From: Bacillota bacterium
GTDB lineage: Bacteria > Bacillota > Clostridia > Clostridiales > Clostridiaceae
Direction of reading: 5' to 3'
DNA length: 64,000 nucleotides
Assembly (NCBI GenBank): GCA_021781745.1
Contig: JAJXWH010000005.1
Coordinates: forward strand, 95,392 to 159,391
Shown here: positions 1-8,822 of the stretch, one piece after another
Layout: each line of letters begins with the position of its first letter
Numbering within the stretch: the first letter of the stretch is position 1
Made by a program: the position numbers and the translations under genes
Notes under the pieces: model-generated
What the model saw: the letters and a program-made list of their open reading frames with translations, nothing else
Told to the model about the DNA's origin: nothing
Database searches by the model: none

Positions 1-729
1 TACTCGAATCCAGGGATTGGTGTAGGGTTTCCAAGTTCTATCCTGTTTAAATCCGCCAGCATGAAGAATTTGTGACATAAAATTAGTACAATCGCCTCCA
101 ATGCCTTCAAAGGATTTGTAATCAGGATTAGGTTTTAATGCAAAGGTTTCAGCGTAAGTACAGGCAGCTTCAACATCAAAATTAGTATTATTCCTTTGTA
201 AGTGAGGGGGGGGAGAAAATAAATTGGAAGATGTAAAATTTTCGTGTAATAAATTGCTTGAAGTCAATTTATCAAAGTACGTATTTTTATTATTTAAAAA
301 GATGGAATTATCAATATTTTTTAAAGATGTATTTAAGGTATAACTATATAATTGAGGATTTTCTTCATTTTCAACGAAAAAATGTATTTTAAATGCATCA
401 TTAATATATTCTAGGATAACAACATATTCATTGATGCATCCTGAATTTATAAAATTATAAGAATCAATTGTAGTAAAGATTACTTTTAGATTAAGTTTGA
501 TTTTTGTTAAAATAGAAGTTTGTTCTAATAATGTGTAGTGGTAATCAAACTGGAAGTTTTCAAATGAAGACTTTAACTTCTTTCGCAGTTTAAATTCATA
601 TAATTTTTTTAGATACATTTCCTCAAGCAGGGAACTATCTAATGCTTGTTCGGCATTAGTAGTTAAATTTAAATAATTATAGGGTGTTGAAAGTAAAACA
701 CATAAATCGTATAAACACTTTGATAACAT
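1..729 (-). CDS. Putative amidase-domain protein (3' part cut by window edge)
   Basis: The minus-strand frame is open from an ATG at 729 to the window edge (243 codons seen) and has AGGA eight bases upstream. The first ~190 residues match no domain I recognise and contain no signal peptide. The last ~50 residues read YAETFALKPNPDYKSFEGIG followed by GDCTNFMSQILHAGG, the signature of the Amidase_6 (putative amidase) family, in which the Cys of DCTNF is the expected catalytic thiol. Such proteins are found in many Firmicutes and are thought to cleave amide bonds in the cell wall or in peptides; the substrate is unknown. The His and remaining active-site residues would lie beyond the edge. It is divergent from the TPR gene at 1056. 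Confidence 0.72.
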   Translation of the reverse strand, partial: MLSKCLYDLCVLLSTPYNYLNLTTNAEQALDSSLLEEMYLKKLYEFKLRKKLKSSFENFQFDYHYTLLEQTSILTKIKLNLKVIFTTIDSYNFINSGCINEYVVILEYINDAFKIHFFVENEENPQLYSYTLNTSLKNIDNSIFLNNKNTYFDKLTSSNLLHENFTSSNLFSPPPHLQRNNTNFDVEAACTYAETFALKPNPDYKSFEGIGGDCTNFMSQILHAGGFKQDRTWKPYTNPWIRV

Positions 730-1055
730 ATATAAATCCTAGCAGTAAATTATTCTACTAATATATTTATGAAGAAAGTGATTAGAATATAGCAAAATAC
801 TTGTTAACATAAAACTATTTCAAAAGAACAAAATGAAACAAAAAGCAACATGAAAATTAATATGTAGATATAATTGCAATTATTGTGCTATAATATCATA
901 TGAATTAACTTTATTAGATATATAATAGTTTTGTATATAACTTATGAATTTAAAGTGAATAATATAAATTTGGTGAATATACTTGCAAATTGTACTTATT
1001 GTAGGATAAAATCAAATTTGGTCAAAGATTTTTTATAAAGGAGCTATAAAAGGAA
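730..1055. other. Divergent intergenic region, AT-rich
   Basis: About 325 bases between divergent genes. It must hold the promoters of both, but no -35/-10 pair stands out against the AT-rich background. No gene, RNA or strong hairpin was seen. Confidence 0.4.
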
Positions 1056-2306
1056 ATGCAGGAATTATCTAACGTAATAGCTAGCAAGTATGAGGAAATA
1101 ATTGAGAAGATTAAGAGTTTTTCAAATGAATACTTAAATGAGGAATATAAGAATATTTGTATTTCAGCTGCAGAAACATTATTTGAAAATTTTGATGAAC
1201 AATTAAAAAAAGGAAAGAGTTTTTCATGGGCAGCAGGAATAGTACATGCTATTGGAACAATAAACAATTTATTTGATTCAAAAGAAGAACCATATGTTAA
1301 AGCTACTGATTTATATAAGTCATTTGGCGTTAGTAGTAGTACAGGCTCTAGCAAATCAAAAGAAGTAAAAAATCTGTTGGATTTATCAAAAGAAAATAAG
1401 CAATGGATAATAGATGAAAATAAGAATGCTACAGCACCGGAAAATAAAATGCTTGAAGCAGAGAAAGAAGCTGCAGTAACAGTAAATAGTACAGAAAAAG
1501 AAGATAATAAGGTTGAAAATGAAATTAAAGAACCTTTTAAATTTGCTGTTCATAAGAACTATGTAGTAGCACAAAAAATAATTGAATTAGCGTGGAAACA
1601 AAAGAATTATAATAATAAAGCTAAGTATGCTAAAGAAGCCTTAGAAATATATGAAGATTGTCCAGATGCATATATTATTTTATCAAGAGATTCTAGTTTA
1701 AGTGACATTCAAAAGAAAGCTGTTCTTGAAAAGGCAGTAAAATCAGCTCAAAATTTATTAAGAGTAGATAATTTAGAAAATGCACAACCTGAACTTCTCA
1801 AATTAAAAATAGCTGAACCTCTTTTTGGTGCTAAATATACTTTAGCGATACACTTATGGAAGATTGGAGAAAAGGATACAGCAATAAATGAAGCATTTGA
1901 AATCTTAAAATATAATGAACAGGATTTTTTAATGGTGAGAAGTATTTTAGCTAACTGGCTTTTAACTGAAAAGAGATATACACAGCTAAAAGATCTTCTA
2001 GAAAAATATGAAAAAGATAATACAGCAGCCATACACTATAGTAAAGTGGCTTTATTATATAAAACTAATGAAATTAAAGCAGCCGAGAATGCACTAAGAA
2101 GAGCATATAAAAGAAATCCATATGTTATTCCATACATATTAAAACAAAAAAGAATTCCTAATTTGCTGCCACATGTAGCTAGATATGGAACAGAGGAAGA
2201 AGCTATAAGATACGCTAGTTTAGGACTGGAAGTTTGGAATGATTCTAATATGATTAAATGGATCAAAGAAAGAAAAAATGATTTTGATATAATTAATTTT
2301 AATTAG
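1056..2306 (+). CDS. DUF6398-like plus tetratricopeptide-repeat protein
   Basis: A 416-residue soluble protein without signal peptide or membrane segment. Residues 1-110 form a helical N-terminal domain (SWAAGIVHAIGTINNLFD, then a KATDLYKSFGVSSSTGSSKS stretch) that resembles DUF6398. A charged, Glu/Lys-rich linker follows (~115-160). Residues ~165-410 are helical repeats of TPR type (AKYAKEALEIYEDCPDAYII; FGAKYTLAIHLWKIGEKDTA; the last near ARYGTEEEAIRYASLGLEVW). This architecture occurs in uncharacterised Firmicutes proteins and suggests protein-protein interaction. It is probably monocistronic, since the promoter and FMN riboswitch of the rib operon follow directly. AAAGG-type ribosome binding sequence precedes the ATG. 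Function unknown. Confidence 0.7.
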   Translation: MQELSNVIASKYEEIIEKIKSFSNEYLNEEYKNICISAAETLFENFDEQLKKGKSFSWAAGIVHAIGTINNLFDSKEEPYVKATDLYKSFGVSSSTGSSKSKEVKNLLDLSKENKQWIIDENKNATAPENKMLEAEKEAAVTVNSTEKEDNKVENEIKEPFKFAVHKNYVVAQKIIELAWKQKNYNNKAKYAKEALEIYEDCPDAYIILSRDSSLSDIQKKAVLEKAVKSAQNLLRVDNLENAQPELLKLKIAEPLFGAKYTLAIHLWKIGEKDTAINEAFEILKYNEQDFLMVRSILANWLLTEKRYTQLKDLLEKYEKDNTAAIHYSKVALLYKTNEIKAAENALRRAYKRNPYVIPYILKQKRIPNLLPHVARYGTEEEAIRYASLGLEVWNDSNMIKWIKERKNDFDIINFN

Positions 2307-2309
2307 TAC

Positions 2310-2338
2310 TTTACATTAGAGTTAGAATGTGGTACCAT
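2310..2338 (+). promoter_or_regulatory. Probable sigma-A promoter of the rib operon
   Basis: TTTACA (2310-2315), a 17-base spacer and TACCAT (2333-2338) lie just upstream of the FMN riboswitch, predicting transcription from about 2345. Confidence 0.5.
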
Positions 2339-2360
2339 TAATTTGGAAATTTAATAAAGA

Positions 2361-2473
2361 AGTCTTCAGGGTTGGGTGAAATTCCCTATCGGCGGTACAG
2401 CCCGCAAGCTTTAATTAGCAGATTCGGTTAAACTCCGAAGCCGACAGTAAAGTCTGGATGAAAGAAGATTGTA
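2361..2473 (+). promoter_or_regulatory. FMN riboswitch (RFN element)
   Basis: The conserved RFN core is readable: AGTCTTCAGGGTTGGGTGAA at the 5' end, then TCCCTATCGGCGGTACAGCC, AAGCCGACAGTAAAGTCTGG and the closing GAAAGAAGATT that pairs with AGTCTTC to form P1. The element binds FMN and lowers rib operon expression when flavin is plentiful. TTCAGGGT in the 5' P1 region (2365-2372) is the exact complement of the first half of the terminator stem at 2532, so the ligand-free RNA can form an antiterminator. Confidence 0.96.
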
Positions 2474-2531
2474 ACTAAAATTATTGTATTTAAAATTAAA
2501 ATTTTAAATGTGATTATTTATTTGTTTTTGT

Positions 2532-2563
2532 ACCCTGAATTTTTGATAAATTCAGGGTTTTTT
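2532..2563 (+). terminator. FMN riboswitch terminator (expression platform)
   Basis: Perfect 9-bp stem ACCCTGAAT / ATTCAGGGT with a 9-base loop, followed by a run of six T. Its 5' arm is also complementary to TTCAGGGT inside the aptamer, which gives the two mutually exclusive folds expected of a transcriptional riboswitch. Confidence 0.9.
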
Positions 2564-2700
2564 GATGTTAAAAAAGTAGATATTATAATTTTGATTTAGA
2601 TTATATAATTACTATTTTTTAATATGATAGAAATTAATAAATAAAACAGTTGGAAATTTTAATTATAGATGGAATAAGCATTATAGTTATAATAGTAACA

Positions 2701-2732
2701 GCTCTGAAGATTTTAAAATTCAGAGCTTTTTT
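2701..2732 (+). terminator. Second intrinsic terminator in the rib leader
   Basis: Stem GCTCTGAA / TTCAGAGC with a 10-base loop and six T follows. It lies 138 bases beyond the first terminator and still ahead of ribD. Either the riboswitch controls tandem terminators, or ribD has a further promoter downstream; no clear -35/-10 pair was found in between. Confidence 0.8.
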
Positions 2733-2855
2733 GCGCGTATAAAAAGTTTTATTTATTACAAGATTATATATAAAGAATTAAATATTAATGAACTGAAAGA
2801 TTAAAAAAATATATAAAAAGTAGTATGGTCAACTTAAAAGGGGAGATGATGATTC

Positions 2856-3947
2856 TTGGATGAAAAATATATGGAAAGAGCTTTAGAGTTAGCAAGACTT
2901 GGAATTGGAAAAGTCAATCCTAATCCATTAGTAGGGGCTGTTATAGTCAAGGATAGTGAAATAATAGGAGAAGGATATCATGAAAGATATGGAGAAGCGC
3001 ATGCTGAAAGAAATGCTGTGAAAAATGCAACTAAATCAGTAGAAGGAAGCACCATTTATGTAACCTTAGAGCCTTGTGCTCATTATGGAAAAACACCTCC
3101 ATGTGTAGATTTAATAATTGAAAAAAAGTTCAAAAAAGTTGTAATAGGAATGCTTGATCCAAATGAATTAGTAGCAGGAAAGAGTATAGATAAACTAAAA
3201 CAGCATGGAATTGAAGTTGTAGTTGGGGTTAAAGAAGAAGAATGCAAAAAAATCAATGAAATATTTATAAAATACATTACAACAAAAAGCCCTTTTGTAG
3301 TTTTAAAAAGTGGAATGTCCATTGATGGGAAAATAGCAACTTATAGTGGTGAATCTAAGTGGATTACATCAAAGGAGTCAAGAGAAGATTCCCAAAACTT
3401 ACGGAATAGGCTTCATTCTATAATGGTTGGAGTAAATACAATAATTGCTGATGATCCAGAGCTAACCTGCAGAATAAATAACGAAAAAAAATTAACTAGA
3501 ATTATTGTAGATACTAATCTTAGGATTCCATTAGATTCAAAGGTAATCACAAATGAAGATAAGCAGACTATTATAGCGACGTCATTTGATTCCGATGAAA
3601 ACAAAAAGCAGATACTAAGAAATCAGGGAATAAAAATAATAGAAGTTTCAAGAAAAAATAATAAGGTAGATCTAAAGGAGCTTATAAAAAAGATTGGATA
3701 CGAATGTATAGATTCAATACTCATTGAGGGCGGAGGAACATTAAACTTTTCAGCATTTGAAGAGGACATTGTGGATAAGGTTATATTTTATATGGCACCA
3801 ATAATTTTAGGAGGCGAGAATAGTAAAAGCAGTATAGCTGGAAAAGGGTTCTCAAAACTAAGCGAGGCAGTTAAATTAATAAATACTAGTTATAGAAAGA
3901 TTGAAGAAGACTTAGTTTTAGAGGGTTATATAGAGAAGAAATTATAA
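2856..3947 (+). CDS. ribD: Bifunctional riboflavin deaminase/reductase RibD
   Basis: RibD deaminates the pyrimidine made from GTP and then reduces its ribose side chain, the second and third steps of riboflavin synthesis. The N-terminal deaminase (residues 1-~145) keeps the zinc site: HAE with H49 and E51, and C74/C83 in PCAHYGKTPPC. The C-terminal reductase (~146-363) begins VVLKSGMSIDGKIATYSGES and has the ILIEGGGTLNFSAF NADPH-site motif. Length of 363 residues is normal. The start is TTG, ten bases after GGGGAG; an ATG at 2871 would truncate the conserved start. It is first gene of ribD-ribE-ribBA-ribH, controlled by the FMN riboswitch. Confidence 0.97.
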   Translation: MDEKYMERALELARLGIGKVNPNPLVGAVIVKDSEIIGEGYHERYGEAHAERNAVKNATKSVEGSTIYVTLEPCAHYGKTPPCVDLIIEKKFKKVVIGMLDPNELVAGKSIDKLKQHGIEVVVGVKEEECKKINEIFIKYITTKSPFVVLKSGMSIDGKIATYSGESKWITSKESREDSQNLRNRLHSIMVGVNTIIADDPELTCRINNEKKLTRIIVDTNLRIPLDSKVITNEDKQTIIATSFDSDENKKQILRNQGIKIIEVSRKNNKVDLKELIKKIGYECIDSILIEGGGTLNFSAFEEDIVDKVIFYMAPIILGGENSKSSIAGKGFSKLSEAVKLINTSYRKIEEDLVLEGYIEKKL

Positions 3948-3963
3948 TATTCAGGAGGAAAGA

Positions 3964-4617
3964 ATGTTTACTGGAATTATTGAAGAAGTTGGAATATTGC
4001 AAGAAGTTAGCTTAGGTAATGGATTTGGAGTAATGCAGATCAAATGTAACAATATTTTAGATGATACAAAGTTAGGCGATAGTATCGCAACAAATGGGGT
4101 TTGCTTAACGGTTAAAGAGAAAAGTTCAAATTCATTTAAAGCAGAAGTTATGGGAGAAACTCTGGCTAAAAGTAATTTGGGAAGCCTTAAAGCTGGCGAT
4201 AAATTAAATCTTGAAAGAGCATTAAGATTAAGCGATAGACTTGGAGGACACATTGTAAGTGGTCATATTGATGGAGTAGGTAAAATAATTGAAATAAAGG
4301 AAGAAAGTAATGGAACTTGGTTTACTATCTCCGCACCAAAAGATGTTTTGAGATACGTTATTTATAAAGGTTCTATAGGAATAGATGGAATAAGCTTAAC
4401 TGTTGCCTATGTCGATGATGAAGTATTTAAAGTTTCAGTTATACCTCATACTTTAGATAATACTATTCTGCCATATAAAAAAGTGAACTCAATAGTAAAT
4501 TTAGAATGTGATTTAGTAGGAAAATATATTGAAAAACTATTTAACGGGAAAAATGAAAGTAATGAAGCAGAGAAAAGTAATATTACTATGGATTTTCTTA
4601 AAAACAGCGGCTTTTAA
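3964..4617 (+). CDS. ribE: Riboflavin synthase, alpha subunit
   Basis: Dismutates two 6,7-dimethyl-8-ribityllumazine molecules to riboflavin, the last step of the pathway. It begins with the invariant MFTGIIEE and has two lumazine-binding halves (about residues 1-97 and 98-195); the second starts near GGHIVSGHIDGVGKI. The 217-residue length is standard and the C-terminal FLKNSGF tail is typical. A strong AGGAGG precedes the ATG and the gene lies 16 bases after ribD, so they are co-transcribed. Confidence 0.96.
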   Translation: MFTGIIEEVGILQEVSLGNGFGVMQIKCNNILDDTKLGDSIATNGVCLTVKEKSSNSFKAEVMGETLAKSNLGSLKAGDKLNLERALRLSDRLGGHIVSGHIDGVGKIIEIKEESNGTWFTISAPKDVLRYVIYKGSIGIDGISLTVAYVDDEVFKVSVIPHTLDNTILPYKKVNSIVNLECDLVGKYIEKLFNGKNESNEAEKSNITMDFLKNSGF

Positions 4618-4685
4618 TTAGATAATTTGATGAAGTTAAGAAAAAAATAAATTTATAGTACATTAAAAGTTAGGAGTTAATTAAT

Positions 4686-5879
4686 ATGAGATTTAATAGC
4701 ATAGAAGAAGGAATAAAAGACATTAAAGAAGGAAAAATGGTGATAATTGTTGATGATGAGAGCCGTGAAAATGAAGGGGATTTAGTAATTCCTGCAGAGT
4801 TGGCTACAGGAGAAAATATTAATTTTATGATTAAGTACGCAAAAGGATTAGTGTGTGCACCAGTTGAAGAAGAAATTGCAGTAAAGCTAGGATTGAATCC
4901 TATGGTTGAGAGAAATACGGATAACCATGAAACTGCATTTACAGTTTCTATTGATCACATAGACACTACAACAGGAATATCAGCATTTGAAAGAGCTTAT
5001 ACAATAAATAAACTTGTGACTTCAAATGAAAAAGAAGATTTTAGAAGACCAGGACATGTATTTCCATTGGTAGCCAAGAATGGAGGCGTTTTAGAAAGAA
5101 GAGGACATACAGAAGCCTCAATAGATTTAGCAAAGCTTGCTGGTTTTAAAGGGGCAGCAGCTATATGTGAAATAATAAACGATGATGGAACTATGGCAAG
5201 ACGCGATGATTTAATAAAATTTGCTAAAGAACATAACCTTAAGATATTAACAATTGAAGATTTAATACAGTATAGAAAGCAGGAGCATTTAAGTGTCACA
5301 AGAGAAGTTGAAGCGAAGTTACCAACTAAATATGGAGATTTTAGAGTAATAGCATTTAGTGAAAAAAATTCTTCAAAGTGTCACTTAGCTTTAGTAAAAG
5401 GAGATATTAACACAAATGAACCATTGCTTGTAAGAGTTCATTCAGAATGTTTAACTGGAGATGCATTAGGATCAAGAAAATGTGATTGTGGTGAGCAATA
5501 TGCAGCAGCAATGGAAATGATAGCAAAAGAAGAACGTGGAATACTTTTATATATGAGACAAGAAGGAAGAGGGATAGGGCTACTTAATAAATTAAAAGCA
5601 TATTCACTTCAAGATACTGGTTTAGATACAGTTGATGCAAATTTAGCCTTAGGATTTAGAGAAGATATGAGGGATTATAAAATTAGTGCAGATATACTTA
5701 AAATTTTAGGTGTAAATAATATAAGATTGATTACAAATAACCCAGCTAAAATAGAAGGCCTTGAAAAAAATGATATAAAAGTTATAGAAAGAGTTCCTAT
5801 TCAGATGCCAGCAAATAAAAATGATGAGCTTTATTTAAAAACTAAAAAAGAAAGAATGAATCACTTGTTAAGCTTATAA
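4686..5879 (+). CDS. ribBA: DHBP synthase / GTP cyclohydrolase II (RibBA)
   Basis: A fused enzyme that supplies both precursors of riboflavin. Residues 1-~200 are 3,4-dihydroxy-2-butanone-4-phosphate synthase (acidic DDESRENEGD at 23-32, and RRPGHVFPL near 120). Residues ~205-397 are GTP cyclohydrolase II, with zinc ligands C255, C266 and C268 in the CLTGDALGSRKCDCGEQ segment and the RQEGRGIGL nucleotide-binding loop. Neither half lacks key residues. GGAGTTAATTA precedes the ATG. Third gene of the riboflavin operon. Confidence 0.97.
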   Translation: MRFNSIEEGIKDIKEGKMVIIVDDESRENEGDLVIPAELATGENINFMIKYAKGLVCAPVEEEIAVKLGLNPMVERNTDNHETAFTVSIDHIDTTTGISAFERAYTINKLVTSNEKEDFRRPGHVFPLVAKNGGVLERRGHTEASIDLAKLAGFKGAAAICEIINDDGTMARRDDLIKFAKEHNLKILTIEDLIQYRKQEHLSVTREVEAKLPTKYGDFRVIAFSEKNSSKCHLALVKGDINTNEPLLVRVHSECLTGDALGSRKCDCGEQYAAAMEMIAKEERGILLYMRQEGRGIGLLNKLKAYSLQDTGLDTVDANLALGFREDMRDYKISADILKILGVNNIRLITNNPAKIEGLEKNDIKVIERVPIQMPANKNDELYLKTKKERMNHLLSL

Positions 5880-5935
5880 AGTCATAATTAAAAAAATTTT
5901 ATTATAAATATCAATAAGTAATGGAGGAAAAAGTA

Positions 5936-6400
5936 ATGAATATATTTGAAGGAAATTTAGTATCACAAGGATTAAAGTTTGGGATAGTTGTAGGAAGATT
6001 TAATGAATTTATTGGTGGTAAACTTTTAGAAGGTGCACTAGATGGACTAAAAAGACATGGCGCAAATGAAGAAGATATTGATATTGCATGGGTTCCAGGA
6101 GCTTTTGAAATCCCACTAGTGGCTAAAAAAATGGCAAAAAACCCTAAGTATGATGCAGTAATTTGTTTAGGTGCAGTAATAAAAGGTGCCACATCTCATT
6201 ATGATTATGTTTGTTCAGAAGTATCAAAAGGGATTGCACATGTTTCCCTTGAAAGCGAAAAACCAGTAATTTTTGGTGTGCTTACAACAAATACTATAGA
6301 ACAAGCAATTGAAAGAGCAGGAACTAAAGCAGGAAATAAAGGATATGAATGCGCAGTATCAGCCATAGAAATGGCTAATTTACTAAATAATATAAAGTAA
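5936..6400 (+). CDS. ribH: 6,7-dimethyl-8-ribityllumazine synthase
   Basis: Condenses the butanone phosphate and the ribitylaminopyrimidine to lumazine. It is 154 residues, the usual length, and shows [35 protein letters not shown] (catalytic H88) and [17 protein letters not shown]. An in-frame ATG at 5921 is part of the ribosome binding sequence ATGGAGGAAAAAGT, so the ATG at 5936, seven bases after GGAGGA, is the start. Last gene of the rib operon. Confidence 0.96.
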   Translation: MNIFEGNLVSQGLKFGIVVGRFNEFIGGKLLEGALDGLKRHGANEEDIDIAWVPGAFEIPLVAKKMAKNPKYDAVICLGAVIKGATSHYDYVCSEVSKGIAHVSLESEKPVIFGVLTTNTIEQAIERAGTKAGNKGYECAVSAIEMANLLNNIK

Positions 6401-6410
6401 TAAAGATTAA

Positions 6411-6513
6411 AAACTGTCCATTATATTGTTTAACTTGTATAGAAATGAATTATTTACAGAGTTTGTGTAAAATGATTTCAAGCTTTATATTAGCAATATA
6501 TTTGGACAGTTTT
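6411..6513 (+). terminator. Long-loop hairpin after the rib operon
   Basis: AACTGTCCA (6412-6420) pairs with TGGACAGTT (6503-6511), followed by a run of T. The ~80-base loop is unusually long, so this may be a terminator with internal structure rather than a simple hairpin. The next gene converges on it. Confidence 0.5.
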
Positions 6514-6517
6514 TTTA

Positions 6518-7540
6518 TTATAGGTTATTAGTTTTATCTTCTAGAGGCTCTATAATTATATTTCCTATTATCTCTGAAATTTTGCTTACTTCATTAGATA
6601 AGAGAGATAGGGTTTGAGTTATTTCTTTTATTGAGCTGTCTAAATTTGAAATAACATTGTTAACAGAATTTTTTAATTCTACAATATCATAATTAACAGA
6701 ATTTTTTAATTGAGAGATTTCGCTTCTTGTTAATTCATTTAGGTCTGATGTTAATCTGTTTAAAAGATCTTCAGGTAAGTTATCAAATTTATTTAAACTT
6801 GGAATAACTTTATTATCTATATCATCTGAATTGCTATTTGTAGCAGGAGGGGTATTAGACAACCTTTCTTCAAAAGAATTTAACTTTGAATTTTGAGAAT
6901 TCAACTTGGTCTTAATTTCTTTGGAAAACTCCTCTATATTATTATTTTCAATATCATCATACTCATATTCATAATCATCAAATGGCACTTTATTACCAAT
7001 GTTATTTTCATAATTATCATTAACAAGAACTAAGTAAGGAGGGTTTGAACATACTTTAGAGCTAAATTGTAATACAGAAGCTGTATAAAAATTAAGAGGT
7101 TCCATTATTATAGTATAAGTATTATTATATGAATTCAAAGATTTGATAACACGAGATATATCAATTTTTATATATTTTTTTATTGAATTAGTTGGTATAT
7201 TTATATTTATTCTTACACGATTATTCTTCTTAGGTAGTGAAGACCAGTTAATATCGCAAATATCTAAAGTAGTATCATTTCCAGATATTGAAACACTAAT
7301 GCTATTAGAGCTAGTAGGGTATATATTCTCTAAGAATAGAAATAGGTATACACTCTTTGATGAATCGAGATTTAAATCAGATATATAAAATTGAAATAGA
7401 GACTTATATAAATTTAAATTCTTATGATTATCATGAACAGAACCAACAAATAATTTCTCGTCTTTGCAAAAATTAACATTTGGGCGAAAGTTGCAAACAT
7501 AAGTTGTTTCAGCACAATTTATTTTTGTTAAATTTTCCAT
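6518..7540 (-). CDS. DNRLRE-like/coiled-coil protein, possible spore-surface protein
   Basis: About 340 residues without signal peptide. The first ~180 residues look like a DNRLRE/CBM96-type beta-sandwich (hydrophobic strands, an SRVIKSLN 'V-x-W' equivalent, and FSSKVCSNPPYLVLV at the end), a domain also seen at the start of the collagen-like protein at 12897. An acidic Asn-rich linker (~185-250) is followed by a long amphipathic coiled coil (~255-340; PEDLLNRLTSDLNELTRSEI and SLLSNEVSKISEIIGNI). The start is the ATG at 7540, after AAGGAG; an ATG at 7561 lies ahead of this site. It is 57 bases after the Asp-box gene and probably co-transcribed with it. Spore-surface role is inferred from context. 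Confidence 0.55.
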   Translation of the reverse strand: MENLTKINCAETTYVCNFRPNVNFCKDEKLFVGSVHDNHKNLNLYKSLFQFYISDLNLDSSKSVYLFLFLENIYPTSSNSISVSISGNDTTLDICDINWSSLPKKNNRVRININIPTNSIKKYIKIDISRVIKSLNSYNNTYTIIMEPLNFYTASVLQFSSKVCSNPPYLVLVNDNYENNIGNKVPFDDYEYEYDDIENNNIEEFSKEIKTKLNSQNSKLNSFEERLSNTPPATNSNSDDIDNKVIPSLNKFDNLPEDLLNRLTSDLNELTRSEISQLKNSVNYDIVELKNSVNNVISNLDSSIKEITQTLSLLSNEVSKISEIIGNIIIEPLEDKTNNL

Positions 7541-7596
7541 AAATATTATCTCCTTATACATAATTTATTAGATTTCATTTATAGATATCATATATT

Positions 7597-8628
7597 TTAA
7601 AAAATTATAGTATTATTTATAAATCCAAAGGTACTAAAAGATTCAGTATTTACAAATATAATAGGAATATTTAATTGGCTAATTTCAAGTTTATTGGATT
7701 TATAGCTATAACATGCAAAAGAATATTCTGAAGAGTTTTTATCTAAAATAGGCTTGAGCCAGGTTTTACCGAAATCATAGGAAATACAGTAATGTAAAGA
7801 ATTAAATTCTACCCATTGAATATAAAGCATTTTTTTATATTCAATTATATTTGGAAATGAACAAGCTATGGTTTCACTTATAGTTTTATCTGCATATAAT
7901 TCTGATGAATCTTTGTTAACATGTACGTTTATGTAGTTGCAATAATATCTGTTTGAATTATTTTCTGAGTAAGTTACATGATAGCTTCCATCAGAGGCTT
8001 TAATTGCAGATAAATATACCTTAACTTTGTGAGAATTAGTAATTTGCATAGGAATAGACCAGATGTTGGTATCTAAATTATAAGTTGAAGAGTAGAGTTC
8101 TTCATATCCATTAGTTATTTTAAAATAAAATATAATTGGAACAGAATCTTCAAAGTATACCACAAAATTAGTAAGAATACTATATTGTAATGAGTCTATT
8201 TTGTTTCTTTTCCATCCATTACCTTCCTTATAATAGTGAATTAATGAACATTGATTTATATTACTTTTATCAATTAAATAATAAATAATATGAGTGTTAT
8301 TTTCTATATTTTTTATATATAGAAATTGAATAGAAAAGGCACTTGGATCATATTCTAGTATGGTATTTTTTATAATTGCTTTATGATTTATATAGAAATG
8401 TATAATACTATTTTTATTTACATTTGCTACACCATATATTGAATCATTTTTATTTATGTCAAACCAAATATCAGGAAAGGAATAAGCTCCAGTTAATATT
8501 TTTTTTGAAGATATTAGCTTAAGATTATTACTAAAGGTTTTAATATATACATCATCATCTATATCTATATTTACAATATTTTGGTTGGTTTTTTGAAACA
8601 AAGTGCCAAATTTTCTTATAAAAGACAT
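7597..8628 (-). CDS. Asp-box (sialidase-like beta-propeller) protein, function unknown
   Basis: A 343-residue protein with no signal peptide. Repeated beta-strand blocks of ~45 residues include one clear Asp-box, SYDFGKTW (S-x-D-x-G-x-T-W), near residue 285, and weaker relatives such as TYNLDTNIWSIP and YYKEGNGWKRN. This suggests a beta-propeller like those in sialidase/BNR proteins, but no catalytic Arg triad or Tyr-Glu pair can be recognised. GGAG precedes the ATG. It heads a minus-strand pair with the DNRLRE-like gene and is divergent from the cysteine-rich spore-type gene at 8823, so a role in spore coat or exosporium is plausible but inferred. Confidence 0.5.
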   Translation of the reverse strand: MSFIRKFGTLFQKTNQNIVNIDIDDDVYIKTFSNNLKLISSKKILTGAYSFPDIWFDINKNDSIYGVANVNKNSIIHFYINHKAIIKNTILEYDPSAFSIQFLYIKNIENNTHIIYYLIDKSNINQCSLIHYYKEGNGWKRNKIDSLQYSILTNFVVYFEDSVPIIFYFKITNGYEELYSSTYNLDTNIWSIPMQITNSHKVKVYLSAIKASDGSYHVTYSENNSNRYYCNYINVHVNKDSSELYADKTISETIACSFPNIIEYKKMLYIQWVEFNSLHYCISYDFGKTWLKPILDKNSSEYSFACYSYKSNKLEISQLNIPIIFVNTESFSTFGFINNTIIF

Positions 8629-8730
8629 AAATAACTCCTAAAATATTTCTTCAATGTATTTATATTTTGTTGGTAAACATTTTATTCACAAATTTATAGA
8701 ATAAACTAAAAACAATATTATTAAATGGAA

Positions 8731-8757
8731 ACATATTTCTATGTGTTTCATACAATA
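8731..8757 (+). promoter_or_regulatory. Sigma-K-like promoter
   Basis: AC (8731-8732), 16 bases, then CATACAATA (8749-8757) fits the sigma-K consensus AC-N16/17-CATANNNTA. It predicts late mother-cell transcription of the cysteine-rich gene at 8823. Confidence 0.6.
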
Positions 8758-8822
8758 AAGTAGAAAAAGATGGAATATCATCGAACTTAAAGACAAATCT
8801 CAAAATAAGGAGGATATTAATT

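Noticed and set aside
7143..7388. 81-codon plus-strand frame
   Set aside because: Antisense to the DNRLRE-like gene, with no ribosome binding site and low-complexity hydrophobic content.
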